Shown: one piece after another, positions 1-11,182 of the stretch | Layout of the letters: each line of letters opens with the position of its first letter | Position numbering within the stretch: position 1 is the first letter of the stretch | Assembly (NCBI RefSeq): GCF_003576645.1 | Contig: NC_044930.1 | Span: 15,896,791 to 15,960,790, forward strand | From: Ipomoea triloba | Lineage: Eukaryota > Streptophyta > Magnoliopsida > Solanales > Convolvulaceae | Direction: 5' to 3' | Length of the DNA stretch: 64,000 nt | Program-made: the position numbers and the translations under genes | The notes under the pieces: model-generated | Told to the model about the DNA's origin: nothing | Databases searched by the model: none | What the model saw: only the letters and a program-made list of their open reading frames with translations

Positions 1-2
1 AG

Positions 3-152
3 CTCAACATCAATGCAAGGTTGGATGAAATGGAAAACGATCTCAAGGAGCATGTTACACGGCACTTAGATTCGGTCTGGGAGTGGCAAGCCTTTTCTGC
101 ACAGTACTTACATCCTTCGTGCCCTGGCGCTACACCACAGGATTCCCATTGA
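3..152 (+). CDS. C-terminal end of a retroelement-type protein (partial)
   Basis: An open frame enters from the left edge and ends at the TGA at 150-152, giving 49 residues. The visible part is charged and helix-prone (LDEMENDLKEHV, then WEWQAFSAQYLHP), without a catalytic motif. About 1 kb downstream is a polypurine tract typical of plant Ty3/gypsy elements, so this is probably the last protein-coding part of such an element. I do not recognise the protein; an Athila-type extra ORF or a plant transposon-protein domain are guesses. Confidence 0.4.
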   Translation, partial: LNINARLDEMENDLKEHVTRHLDSVWEWQAFSAQYLHPSCPGATPQDSH

Positions 153-1163
153 TAGTTGTAGACTTTGCTTTTGGTAGTAACTCGATGGTCTGCATACATG
201 ATGCCGTTGGTTGTTGATGCTTTCTTTACTCTTTTGCTTTTGGTTTCGTTGGGTTCCTTTGCTTTATTTTTATTTTTATGTTTAGTTTTCTAGATGATGT
301 ATTTTGCTATGTGGTTGCCTACTGTTGTGTTTTGTTTGTTAGAATAATTATCATTATTATTATATGATTCGTTATTATTTTCTATGGCTCATAATATTTA
401 TTTAATAATAATACTAATTCTATTATTGGTCAGATAATGTATGGAGCAGTTTCAACTGCTCAGATAACCATCTCACGTTGATGGAACTGTGAGATGGTTT
501 ATCAACCTCTTAGAACTCTGGTCCTCTCCCCAACCTTCCGTAAAAACTAAAATTCTCTCTCCATCAGAGTTCATAGGCTAAGGGAAAGCTCAAGGTCTGG
601 AGGGAGAAACCAAGTCTTCATTGAAGCATCTCAAAACCATGGAGCCAGGTATGTTGTTTAAACGCTAATTAAGTATATGTGAAAATCATATGTTCCTAAG
701 GTCCTGTATGCTTAATTTTTTTCTTACATTGTTTTCAGACTTTGGCAGTTGGCTTGCACGTTGCATTACTGTTGTCGTGGTAGGACTCATCAAGCAGGAA
801 TTCTGTGTTTGGATAATCAATGTGGTTATTGGATTCTCTATGTGTGCCGTTATAAGGGGGTTCCTATTTTTTTTCTCTTTCTGTTTCTTTATTACTTTTC
901 ATATTTCAAAAAAAAACAAAACAAATAAAAACAAAAAAAAAACCAAAAAAAAAATAGCAAAAAAATGAAAAAAAAAATAAAAATAAAAATAATAATAATC
1001 AATCAATCAATCACATAAAAAGAACAAACCACATCAATCACCTTCCACACAAGTGACGCAACGCTATGGAAACACACATCGGTGCAACTTTTCAGGTACC
1101 ATCTTTTCACTCATCCCCGCTTTGTGTGTTTGTGTCTTTACATCGGGGACGATGTAAATCTCC
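153..1163. other. Non-coding 3' region of an LTR element
   Basis: This stretch is AT-rich with T-rich and A-rich homopolymer blocks (around 840-1000) and a CAAT microsatellite near 998-1012. A 92-codon frame at 690-968 runs through low-complexity T and A tracts and looks spurious. It lies between the partial ORF and the polypurine tract, so it is most likely untranslated retroelement sequence. Confidence 0.4.
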
Positions 1164-1176
1164 AAGTGTGGGGAGG
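1164..1176 (+). promoter_or_regulatory. Polypurine tract of a Ty3/gypsy-type element
   Basis: The motif AAGTGTGGGGAGG follows ACATCGGGGACGATGTAAAT. This arrangement is characteristic just upstream of the 3' LTR in Athila-like and related plant gypsy elements, where it primes plus-strand DNA synthesis. The LTR would begin just after 1176. The matching right end was not identified. Confidence 0.5.
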
Positions 1177-2954
1177 TTTGATTTGTGAGAGGTATTTTAT
1201 GCTTTCTTTGTGTTCTTGTTAAAGATTGGTTTAAGTAGTTATACTTGTAAATACCGTTCTTTTTTTTTTTTCATTGTGATTTGCAATTGTAAAGAAGAGG
1301 TGAATAGGATATGCATTTGAAATTTTTGATATGTTGTTGTTCCTTTTACTTTTTAAGTGTGGATAAGGGGTGTTGTAGGCTCAATTGGTTGAAAATGTTT
1401 GGAAACCACCCTTACACCGTGTGAGATTTGCATAGGACCCAAGTAGGTTTTTAATTCAATTATGCATGCTTGTTTGTGATTCAATGCGCAATTTCCATAG
1501 ACCTCGGTTAAATCTCTCGAAATGGGAGTGTACACGGTAAGGTTTGTGGTAAGTAAGGTGCTATGACTTGGAATTGAACTTTTTCAGTGTGGCACAGCAA
1601 AAGGTGAGATTTTCTTTTGGTGAGATGTGTGATTCCCTACTCCTAATGAAAAAGGCATGAAGGGATGCAAAAAGAGTCAATAGAAAAAGCTAAAAAAGAC
1701 TTTAAGCTATCCTTAATTGAGACGGAAAAACATGAGGTGAGCCATCTCGTAGGATTTGGGCAACCATTGCACATACTTCAAAAAAGCATAGAGTTCTACG
1801 TGAAGGCGGTTGACTCAACGGGGTATCCTAGAGGTGATTAGAAAATGGAGAGATTTTCACTCTAAGCCAAAACGTGTGGAGAGGCTTGTGTCACACTATC
1901 ACGCATGTTTAAAGGGGTCTTTGGGGCCAAATGAGGCAAAGTTGGAAATGCCATGTGCATCGTTCCCATTAGTGAGCTCGGCTTGGAAGGCCTGTGGAAA
2001 TTGTGGACATAATTAAAGGGAATTAAATGTACACATATTATGCCCATAATTAAACATATACGTATTATTTTATTAAATTATATATAATCCTTAATTACCA
2101 TAATTATTCAGATTACATGCATGGACGTCATAATTATCATAATATTACTTAAAAATAATCATAATCATAATTACCATATACTAATCATAATAAAATAACC
2201 TTATTTATATTGGAATTAATTATAAATTTTTAGGTCTGAGGATCCTCCGAACTTTTTAATTCCCTTATGTTTCTTAATATAATTGATATTTTACCCAAAA
2301 AATTATAAATTTTCATGCCTATATAAAAAAATTAAACATATAATTTTCAAGTAAATATATTAAACACTAATATACAGATCTTATTTAAATATTTAATAAA
2401 AAATTGTATTCATGCATCACATATATAATAACAAAAGTATCTGGCTAATTTTTTCCGCCCAAACTCAGGGACAATTTATTCATATTAACAGCATTGGACA
2501 AAATTATCATTTCACATTAACATTTAAAGACCTTAAATAAATAATTGGACTTTCCTAATTAACCACAATTACTAATAATTAACTTTAATACTAAAGGAAA
2601 TGTTAATCTCAATTACCATTATATAATAATAATGAAACACATGCATAATGTTATACCAATATAATAATAATGAAATTAATGATAATAAAGGCATAATAAC
2701 CAATTATGCACGAAATGTATGCATATAGTCTTGAAAACTAAAACATTTACCAAGAAAACGGTAACAATATGTAATAAACACCTATTCAATGAAATACAAT
2801 TCAGCTTGCTTCTCTTTCTATGGTGACTTTTGAATTTTGATACTGATATATGCAACACTAATCGGTTTGAGGGTTATTAAAAGTCTATGCCCATGAATGA
2901 TGAGGAAGATGCTTTTGAAAATGTCAATAATGAAATTTTTATAATAGTTTAGTT
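1177..2954. other. Presumed decayed LTR, then AT-rich DNA
   Basis: Sequence to about 2010 is of mixed composition and follows directly on the polypurine tract, as a 3' LTR would. From about 2020 it becomes strongly AT-rich. Short frames (1810-2016, 1862-2047, 2676-2858) show no domain or coding bias. No gene is supported. Confidence 0.35.
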
Positions 2955-2979
2955 AAAATTAAACATGTGTCGTTAATTT

Positions 2980-2986
<7 letters not shown>

Positions 2987-3013
<27 letters not shown>
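2987..3013. repeat. (TA)n microsatellite
   Basis: An uninterrupted run of about 13 TA dinucleotides leads into TTTATATT-type repeats up to about 3040. Confidence 0.85.
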
Positions 3014-3025
<12 letters not shown>

Positions 3026-3036
3026 TTATTTATTTA

Positions 3037-3528
3037 TACTTAAGGTATAAAAGTATAATTGCATAATATTAGTATAATTATCTGATAATTATTATAGTAA
3101 TTAAGAAATTAATTGCATAAATATTAATATAATTGTCAAATAATTATGATAATTAAGTTAATAAATACATAGATATTAGTATAATTACAATTAAACATGA
3201 GTCATTGTTTTTTTTATTTATAATTACAATTAATTTTTTAATAATATATATACTTAACGTATAATACTATGAGAACAAAATAATTTGTCATTTGTATTCT
3301 TCCATATAACTACTATGCTAATTTTATGGTAATCTCTCTCTATATATTTTTATACTTAAGGTATAAAAGTATAATTTCACAATATTAGTATAATTACCTA
3401 ATAATTATTATGATAATTAAAAAAATTAATTGCTCAAATATTAGTATAATTGTCTAATAATTATTATATATGTTAATTAAGTTAATAATTACACATATAT
3501 TAGTATAATTACAACTAAACATGGATCG
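3037..3528. repeat. Direct repeat of about 170 bp, two diverged copies
   Basis: Copies at about 3037-3205 and 3352-3528 share ATACTTAAGGTATAAAAG at the left and ATTAGTATAATTACAA..TAAACATG at the right, with many point differences between. The 150 bp between them is unrelated AT-rich DNA. They may be internal repeats of the Helitron-like element whose 3' end lies at 6747, but that is inference. Confidence 0.6.
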
Positions 3529-4689
3529 TTCGATTTATTTTTATAATAATTATTAAAATTAATTCTGTAACCCCTCGTCTATTCCGATAAGTTTATGGTT
3601 CGAAAAATATTTTTTTTAGGCTATGACATTTAGGAGATGATCTCTCGGTACTTCAGAAGGATTTTTTTTTTTATAAGTGAGACTAATTATTAAAAAGCTG
3701 CGATCTACGTACCGGTCACGAACCGTAAAAATTTTTAAGGACGTATATACAGTTCGAATTTCCCTAGGAGATGAATTATTAAGCATGATACGATTAAGCG
3801 TGAACTTCCTACTCAGTTCAGTGGAAATTAGACGAACTGTAAGAGTGAAATTTATTACGAACCTCCGTACCACTGTATTTCGCGAGATACTGGAAAATTC
3901 CCAATTTTAGTGGTTAATGACGGGATTATTTTTAGAATAATTTTGGTATTAAAATTTTCCCGAATTAAGTTATATTCCTCCGAACTTTTATCTGATTTAA
4001 TCCCTAACTGGCAAAGCAAACTTACTCTACAAGGCATACCATGGGATTGTGACAAGTGTCACATTTATTCACCACATAGTAATAAATAATTAATTAAAGG
4101 GGAAGAGTATGGGATAAGCTAGCTAAGAAGATTGATCTCCAAGTCTTCCACATCCCTACCATTTTCGAAATTAAGAGAAGGAAAAAGAGAGATGGAAAAT
4201 ATCATCTTCCTCTTGGATCCAAGAACTCCATAGCTATTTTCTTCAACACAAGTGCTTCCATAATAGGTAAAACTTTGGTTTTATTCGGTTAATATGGCTA
4301 GAATCCTTCCTAGAACTTGAGTTTAAGCTAAGGATTAATGAAAATGTTGTTATTATGGTGATTATTGTTTAGGATCTTCGGTGAAAATTTTGGAGGAGAA
4401 GATCACAACTTCTCTACGGTATTAAAAATCTTATTGGGAGGTAAGGAATCCCTTAAGTGGGTTTAGTCACTTGAAGGTGATCAAATGCTAGTAAATTATG
4501 TGACTAGGAATTTTATGTGAAAATTATGTGTTAAGTTTATGGATCTACAAGTTGGCTCAAAAGACTACATCTTGATTTTTGGTAATTTTTGTATGCATGT
4601 TCATAGTTAACTTATGCATGTATATGTTGTGTTTACGTTCATCGAGGCTTATACTTGTGAAAATAGTGGAAAAACGGGGCGTTACAACC

Positions 4690-5000
4690 CAGATTTTGCT
4701 GCCCGAAGTTGGCAGAATCGGATGGACGCAGCCTTGGACGCGCGTCCACCGCACGTCCATCGGCGCCCAGGATTTCGGCGTCGCGACCGAGAGGCTGGAC
4801 GCCACCACGGACGCGCGTCCGCGGGTGTCTAAGACTACGACGTCACGGCCGAAAGGCCGGACACAACCACGGACGCGCGTCCGCTGCGCATCCGTGGCGC
4901 CCAGGATTTCGGCGTTAATGCCGAACGAGCGGACGCAACCCGGACGCACGCGTCCGCCGTGCGTCCGTCGCTGCGGGTAACCGCGAGCCCGCGCGACGCG
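4690..5000. repeat. GC-rich block with repeated GGACGCGCGTCC palindromes
   Basis: A 300-bp GC- and CpG-rich island lies inside an otherwise AT-rich LTR. The palindrome GGACGCGCGTCC or a close variant recurs near 4737, 4809, 4873 and 4931, with spacers containing GGCGCCCAGGATTTCGGCGT. The relative at 40854-41110 keeps the same block. Open frames on both strands here are a by-product of stop-poor GC sequence. Confidence 0.75.
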
Positions 5001-5336
5001 GAGCAGTTTTCGACCGAACTTTTCCCCGATGTTTTTGTCCCCGAATGTTATGATGCTTAGAAGGCCTATGGGCAACCGAGTCAATTTTTGAAAGCTCAAA
5101 TATTATTTCGTACATTATGTTCATTAAGTTGGGGAAAAATTGTGTTTTTAAGAAACAAGTGTGACCCTTGCCACTTGGGATTTCATGGTGAAAAGTCATT
5201 AATAACTATGTGTATTTTGGAGATATATTTGGATAAGAATGATCGTTTGAGTCATCACATGAATATACTAATTAAACCCAAGGACAGAAAGAATGTTTTG
5301 AAAACCTTAGTTTCCGGATAATGTTGTTGAGATGTT

Positions 5337-5935
5337 AACTTTACGGGAGGCCTACGGGAGCCGTGGCCCGAAAGTTATTAAAATGTTTGACTTCTTGGGA
5401 GGCTTGCGAGCCGGGGCCCGGAAGTTATTGAGATGTTTGACTTTGTGGGAGGCTTGTGAGCCGTGGCCCCAAAGTTATTGAGATGTTTAACTTTACGGGA
5501 GGCCTGCGGGAGCCGTGGCCCGGAAGTTATTGAGATGTTTGACTTTGTGGGAGGCTTGTGAGCCGTGGCCCCAAAGTTGTTGAGATGTTTAACTTTACGG
5601 GAGGCCTGCGGGAGGCGTGGCCCGAAAGTTATTGAGATGTTTGACTTTGTGGGAGGCTTGTGAGCCGTGACCCCAAAGTTATTGAGATGTTTAACTTTAC
5701 GGGAGGCCTGCGGGAGCCGTGGCCCGGAAGTTGTTGACATGTTTGACTTTGTGGGAGGCTTGTGAGCCGTGGCCCCAAAGTTATTGAGACGTTTGACTTT
5801 GCGGGAAGCTTGTTAGCCGGGGCCCCAAAGTTATTGAGATGTTTGACTTCGCGGGAGGCTTGTGAACCGTGGCCCCGAAGTTATTTAGATGTTTGACCTG
5901 CGGGAGGCATGAGTGCCGCGGCCCGAGGTTCTTGA
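5337..5935. repeat. Tandem array of alternating 50- and 52-bp units
   Basis: About 12 units of the type GTTATTGAGATGTTTGACTT-TGTGGGAGGCTTGTGAGCC-GTGGCCCC alternate with a variant carrying ACGGGAGGCCTGCGGGAGCC. This makes a higher-order repeat of about 102 bp. The units toward the right end are more diverged. The homologous LTR carries a similar array at 41448-41990. Confidence 0.85.
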
Positions 5936-6600
5936 AAATATTCCAAGATTACCATACACTTATCCAGGGGAAAAACTAAGTGAATTTTACTAACTATGAT
6001 GACATAGTTACGAAGAATAAGATGCTACGAGTCTTGGACAATAAAGTGTGTGTGTTGTGAACTCTCTATTTTTGGAATTAAATGATGGAAATTTTCGGAA
6101 ATGAAAGTATTATATGTTGATGTCACTCATATACTCTACTATACTTCCTTCTGTTGATAATCTGATTGTAGGTAGATTTTCAACTTATGGGTAAAACTAC
6201 AGTTTTCTGAGTATTATGTTGCTTTCGAAACCTTTGTTTACTTTTGAGTGACAATGGATTTTCCTTACTTAGCCGTCGCGCTAACTACACTTCGATGTGT
6301 TTACAGATGTTGTCTAGTGTGGGCTCCTGAAGCCCGATGAGCTCTGAATAGGATGGAAGTCGAGGTTGAGGACTACTCTATCCTAGAATAGACACCCTGG
6401 AAGAATTATTTCCATATGTACATATTTGGATGTTGATATGGTTATTTGAGGTTATAAGTTTAGCCTTAGCGTTTGGGTATAGGAGAGATACCTAAGCGTG
6501 GCGGTAACACCCAGTTTTCTGCTGGTTAGATGCTTCCGCAATGTATTGTATTATTAGGGATTTTGTAATAAATCCAAGATGTGAAAATTGGGGTGTTACA

Positions 6601-6747
6601 AATTCATTTAGATATGGAGGAGTAAAATATAATAGAAAAAATGTACACTTTCAAATATTAAAATTGTATATAATTTAATCTTTAATTTTATTATCGACAT
6701 ATATAATAAAAACATTTTATCCGTCAATCGCACGGGTAATTTACTAG
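6601..6747 (+). mobile_element. Helitron 3' terminus
   Basis: The segment ends with an imperfect GC hairpin (CCGT-CAATCGC-ACGG, 6721-6734) followed by GTAATTTACTAG and then T. This matches the canonical Helitron 3' end: a short hairpin, then CTAG, then insertion before T. The solo LTR at 3566-6600 would then be an insertion within this Helitron. The 5' end is not certain; a TCTCTATATATTTT near 3336 is only a candidate. Confidence 0.5.
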
Positions 6748-6873
6748 TTTGAATAAAAAGCAAGCATAAATGAGTACAAATATTAAGCAATTTAGTGACA
6801 TATCAACCTCCTATTTAATTCAAACCATGCTACAAATATTCTTTTCCCAATAGCCAGCATGTCCAAGACATCA

Positions 6874-7854
6874 TCATCCTCGAAATATTCTTTCCCCTAT
6901 AGTCGGCATGTTGATCCTACATGCGAAAGCTAAGTCCCTCAATGGGTGGGGTCCTACATTGTATTTCGAACACAAAAAATACAATGCAACTTCACATGAT
7001 GATATATATAGATAATCATAATACATGTTGATCTCATCGATCTCCCTCCTAGTTTCCTCATTCGTGATGCTTTTGTAAAACTCAACAGTGACCCTATCGT
7101 CCCCTTTATTCACGTACTTGAATAATATGAGCCCTATACTTCATCATTAGGTAACTGTTGTGGGAAACCACATATCTGTTATCTAGTTCAACTCTAATTT
7201 TCATCACACACCAACCACCATCTCTTCTCTTATACACCAAATAACCATCATCATCAAGATTTGAAGTGTTAACAAACTTCTTTTGGAAATATTTCGTATA
7301 AAAACCATTAGACATGTAAGGAAAGTTGTTTCTGGATTATCTACAAGGACCCTGAATCATAAATCCCTCAACATCATTATGGTACTTGGAATCCACACAC
7401 TTGTTTGGGTATTTTCGTTGAAATAATCTTGTCAGTATCACCACCTAAATACCCATCACTATTACCAAGAAACAACAATACATGTGCATGTGGCAATCCC
7501 TACTTCTAAAATTCAATTATCTATATCACTAAAAATATGAGATCATTAGTATGTATTTTTGTTGCATAGTCAATATGTAATGTTTCAAATTAATTATTCC
7601 AACACACGAGTGTATACCAAATTACCTACATTTACCACTCCAAAAATATTATTTGCAACCATATCTCTCACCATAGCATCCAATTTCATCTTAAAGGCAT
7701 TTAAACTAATGCCAAGGTAGTTTTCAACATTCAAATTACAACGCTTAGGATGATAATGCTCAATCTTCGCCATAGAAATCTTGCTAAAAGAAACTTTGTA
7801 GCTAGTTTTGGTCATTTCGTGTGTGTATTCACATGAGTATGGGGTTAGTTGCAT
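6874..7854 (-). pseudogene. Helitron Rep-helicase relic
   Basis: Minus-strand pieces in three frames match, in order, the plant Helitron helicase between the Rep and helicase domains: a piece with FKMKLDAMVRDM (7594-7854), GLPHAHVLLFLG (about 7440-7505), NNFPYMSNGFYTKYFQKKFV then DDDGYLVYKRRDGG and VELDNRYVVSHNSYLMMKY (7106-7335), and NKGDDRVTVEF with YYDYLYISSCEV (6874-7113). The histidines of the second Rep motif are present in PHAHV. Stops and frameshifts separate all pieces, so it cannot encode a working enzyme. It lies outside, and on the opposite strand to, the Helitron end at 6747, so it is probably a separate element. Confidence 0.75.
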
Positions 7855-10000
7855 AGTTAAATAATATGTAATGTAATGTGCAAGAGAAAGAGAGAGGGAG
7901 AGATTTATAGTTGTTCAGAAACTTCCTACTCCATTATTCTCTTCAAACTCCAAGGAGGATTTCACTTAGTATTTATTACAAAATACAAGTGAAAATGAAG
8001 CATTCAACTTCTTCTGGTGATAGCTTTTGAGATAGTTACGAGCTCCTCGCCAACGTATCCTTCACTACATGATCAAGGGCTAGCCAAGTATTAGGAATAT
8101 TTGTAATAGAATTTGATGATGTAAAGTGAAATGTATAATCGGTTTATTCCCCTCTCAATTCATTGTAATTTTAGATAGGCTTTGCGATCTAGTTGATCGA
8201 TAGGAAAAAGTCTCGGAAGGAAGCATCCAGAAGGAAGGGCTTTTGAAGGAAGTGACTGATACGCCCTTAAATGTAATTATATAGCTTAATTAGGAAGAAT
8301 TAATTATGTTTTTAGAATTAGTAGGATAATTAGGATGGTACAACTTAATTAGTGGGAGAGTTAATATTGTGTCTCAATTAGCATAGGGAATTATGTATAT
8401 CATGATATATCATTACCTTGTATAGTTAGTATAGTTTTGGTAGGTTAATTATTATATGTATTAGTAAATTAGTATAAATCGGCCCATTGTATATGAAGAT
8501 GAACAACCAGAGAAATATACTGTTATTCTATTATTTTAGTTATTATTCTTGGAGCTCTCACATGCTCGAAGTGTGAAATTGGAGTTGGTCGTGACTCGAA
8601 TACGGTTAGGATCCAAAAACCTGCTCGAAAGGTTTCTTCCGTTGCATACTAAATTTCAATACGTAACAGTGACTGAAAGGAAAGACTTTGGTAAAAAAAG
8701 TCTAGAAGGAGTTAGTCGGAAGGAAGCTAAGGGGATCAAAAGGAAAGGAGTTCAAACATGATCTTCTTGGATGATAAAAGGGTACTCATTGCTATCCTCG
8801 AAGTTACTAGGAGCTTTATAGAAGAACTTTTAAAGAAAGTCATCCTTGGAACGAGTTCATTCAAGGAATAAAAAAAAATAGTTTTTGGATAAATGCAACT
8901 TGTTTGAAACCTAGGAGTCTATGGAAAAAAACAAAATGGTAATAAGTAAGAGTAGCTCTTTTTGACCTTTAGAGCACTAATACATAGATAGGGTAATGGG
9001 AATTACCCTCTAGATATCCAGTTGCACAAGTTAAAGATATGGTAGCAAATTTAAGGGGATTGTGGCAGCTTTTGGATGGCTACCACATGTTGAGTGACAA
9101 TGGGCAAATTCAAATTTCAAGTTAACGCTCATCCCACCTTGTCTATAAAAAGGAAGACCTAAAGCTTAGAAGAAAGAAGTTGGAAAATATTGTGTTGGTG
9201 AAAGAAAGTTTCAAGTGATCATAAAACATTCAAGTGTTTAAGTGTTCAAACTACATTTAGTTATCTAAGGTAAAAGGAAATTAGATTGATTTCCAAATTC
9301 CAGCCCTCAATAACTTAAAAACATCTTCATTGGAAGAAGTTGTTCAATCAACCTAGTAAGGCGACTTAGTGGACGATCCTGGCTAGCCATGATCAGATAG
9401 TGAAAGGTAATGCGACTTTGTGTGTGATCCTTATCTCAAGGACTATTAGAAGAAGTTGTAGGTTTCTGATCACTTTGTACTTATGTACTAAAATACTTAG
9501 CTGAACATCCTTGGAGTTAAGAAGAGTGGATTAAGAAAGTTATTTTGAACCACTATAAAAATTCCTATGTCTTTAATTTTTATTGCTCATTCCCGCCTTA
9601 GATCCGAGAGGGCAACGTCCAGAATAAGGTGTAGGCAAAGTGTTCGATAAAATGTTTCACATGTGTAACATTGTCACTCGGGTGCTCTTTTACACCATGA
9701 TAGTCCATTAAGACCAAGAATGGCTATGAAAAAAAGCAAATACCTTACTTGAAGTCCAATAAACACAAGTTCAATCCTCTTTCATCTCTATTGCTTGTTT
9801 ACTTGATTGATTACTTGTTCATCTTTGATACTTTCACTCTTGCGCTTTGCTACTTTTACAAACATCTTGGATCATGAACTCGAAGAGTTCTAGTCTCTCT
9901 TGTCAATCTTGCTACACACTTGCACTTCCAAATTTTCCATCCATTGAGAATGACATCCATGTGAATTTCCATTCTCCACCGCATATACCAAACAACTATT
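7855..10000. other. Decayed LTR-like DNA, no gene seen
   Basis: Two parts resemble LTR remnants. Around 7880-7960 is GAGAGATTTATAGTTGTTCAG, similar to the phrase before the primer-site end of many copia LTRs, here in reverse. Around 9140-9600 there is a TATA-like CTATAAAAAGG (9151) and GAACCACTATAAAAATTCC (9547), common in long copia LTRs. No target duplication or partner was identified. A 70-codon frame at 8549-8761 has no recognisable domain. Confidence 0.35.
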
Positions 10001-10426
10001 TCACTCACTACCTACGGACAACTCGGCCAGCTTGTCCCACAACTCCTTTGTTGTTCTGGTGAACGCCTTAACTTTGCTAGATGTGGTGGGATTCAACGTC
10101 TGAATGATCGCATTCTTGGCTTGGTTGTCCAGATTGTTCAGCACGCACATGGTCTTCCTTGACCCACTCATCGACTGCTTGTCCATATATTTTGGTCATG
10201 CCACTACTTACTCTTCCTCTTCATTATCATCAGCTGAACCTGATGCTTTAGATGGTTTTGTGCGCCTAGAAGGAGGTGCAATGTTTACCTTCTTGATGAC
10301 TATATGAATATGTTGGATAATGCTCCACATCTAGCTGTGCATAGCCGAAAGATGTAACTGCATTTTATTCTACCACTCATCATAGTCCTCTGGTGAGTAA
10401 ATTGGAATTGAATCAGTTGGTGCCAT
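10001..10426 (-). pseudogene. gag: Ty1/copia gag relic (N-terminal part)
   Basis: Read on the minus strand from the ATG at 10426, the start MAPTDSIPIYSPEDYDEW is typical of the N-terminus of copia Gag. It is followed by MQLHLSAMHS and, after stops, by a 61-residue frame (10001-10186) with LDNQAKNAIIQTL and TRTTKELWDKLAEL, equivalent to the conserved TAKEIWDxL region. At least three stop codons interrupt it and no knuckle, protease or pol follows. It is a dead fragment of a copia element different from A and B. Confidence 0.65.
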
Positions 10427-11032
10427 TTCAAATATTTTTAAGAAAAAATGCACAACAAGATATTTTTAAAGAGAGATCAATTCGACCTAATCAAAGTGAT
10501 TATTTAGAATAATCACTATGAATAAACTTTCTATAAATTTTAAAACTTACAAGATTTTTAAAACAAAGTTTATAAACAACGTAAAAAGATGGATTTTTTT
10601 TTTAAAAAAAATGTGTTACCAGCTGGTTCTAGCAAAAGTCTAAAAAATTTGTAGCACGTTTGGTTTTCTGAGTAAGCTGATCAAACCATCTGAAACTGTG
10701 CAAGTATGTGTGTATATGATGAGTGCTGACTTACGCTTTTTGTGTCAAAGATTTTGGGGATTACTCCTGTGAGTTTTATTGTTCTATTGAGAAAGACAAA
10801 TTTGGAAGTGTTAATAGGCTTTTAAACTAAGGAATAAGGGATCAAACCCATCATATACAAGGTCACTAAGGACAAGTGTGATTTGAGCATGTTGTAGTAT
10901 CAAAGATCAAAACGAGTATTCAAATTCAATAAGGAAAAGCATAGGAATGGAATTGTTATCTAGCTCATGATGCTTCTAGTGTTCTAGGACTTAGGCTTTA
11001 TATATAGCAAGGATGGCATTCATGTGAGACTT
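10427..11032. other. Left flank of the Athila-like element, no gene seen
   Basis: Mostly A/T-rich sequence with a TATATATAG box near 11001. It may be the decayed LTR belonging to the gag relic to its left. The last five bases, GACTT (11028-11032), are the probable left target site of the element starting at 11033. Confidence 0.4.
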
Positions 11033-11182
11033 TGATAAGCTCCCAAGATACCTATATATACAGATTTAAATAGGGATAACTTTATAGCATTTTGGTATCC
11101 TTATGTGACTAATTTACGATATTATGTGCTTTAATTCAATAACCACACGCAAAGCTACCCTTGGTGTATTTTGAGACATTCC
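11033..11182 (+). repeat. Left LTR of Athila-like element, part 1
   Basis: The first 150 bp of the left LTR matches 35015-35165 closely. It ends at ATTCC, where copia element A was inserted; the LTR resumes at 28413. The right LTR keeps the uninterrupted form at 35160-35166 (GACATTCCACAGG), which proves the insertion point. Confidence 0.85.

Larger units (their letters stand above)
3566..6600 (+). mobile_element. Solo LTR, 3.0 kb, Ty3/gypsy type, TSD AATTC
   Basis: The unit starts TGTAACCCC and ends GGGGTGTTACA, giving imperfect terminal inverted repeats with TG...CA ends. It is flanked by a perfect 5-bp target duplication AATTC (3561-3565 and 6601-6605). No primer site, polypurine tract or polyprotein lies inside, so this is a single LTR left by LTR-LTR recombination. 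Length and termini fit the Tekay/Del or Tat-Ogre lineages; without an internal domain the lineage is inferred. Internal landmarks are a GC-rich palindromic block (4690-5000) and a tandem array (5337-5935). A diverged relative lies at 40853-43182. Confidence 0.85.

Noticed and set aside
690..968. 92-codon hydrophobic frame ending in Lys/Asn repeats
   Set aside because: It runs through T-rich then A-rich low-complexity DNA; no conserved feature.
4557..5099. Overlapping Arg-rich frames on both strands
   Set aside because: They arise from the GC-rich palindromic block, which has few stops in any frame.
5378..5740. 120-codon frame on the minus strand with repeated PRLPQASRKVKHLNNFG
   Set aside because: It is the translation of the 50/52-bp tandem array; no start context or domain, and the other strand is equally open.
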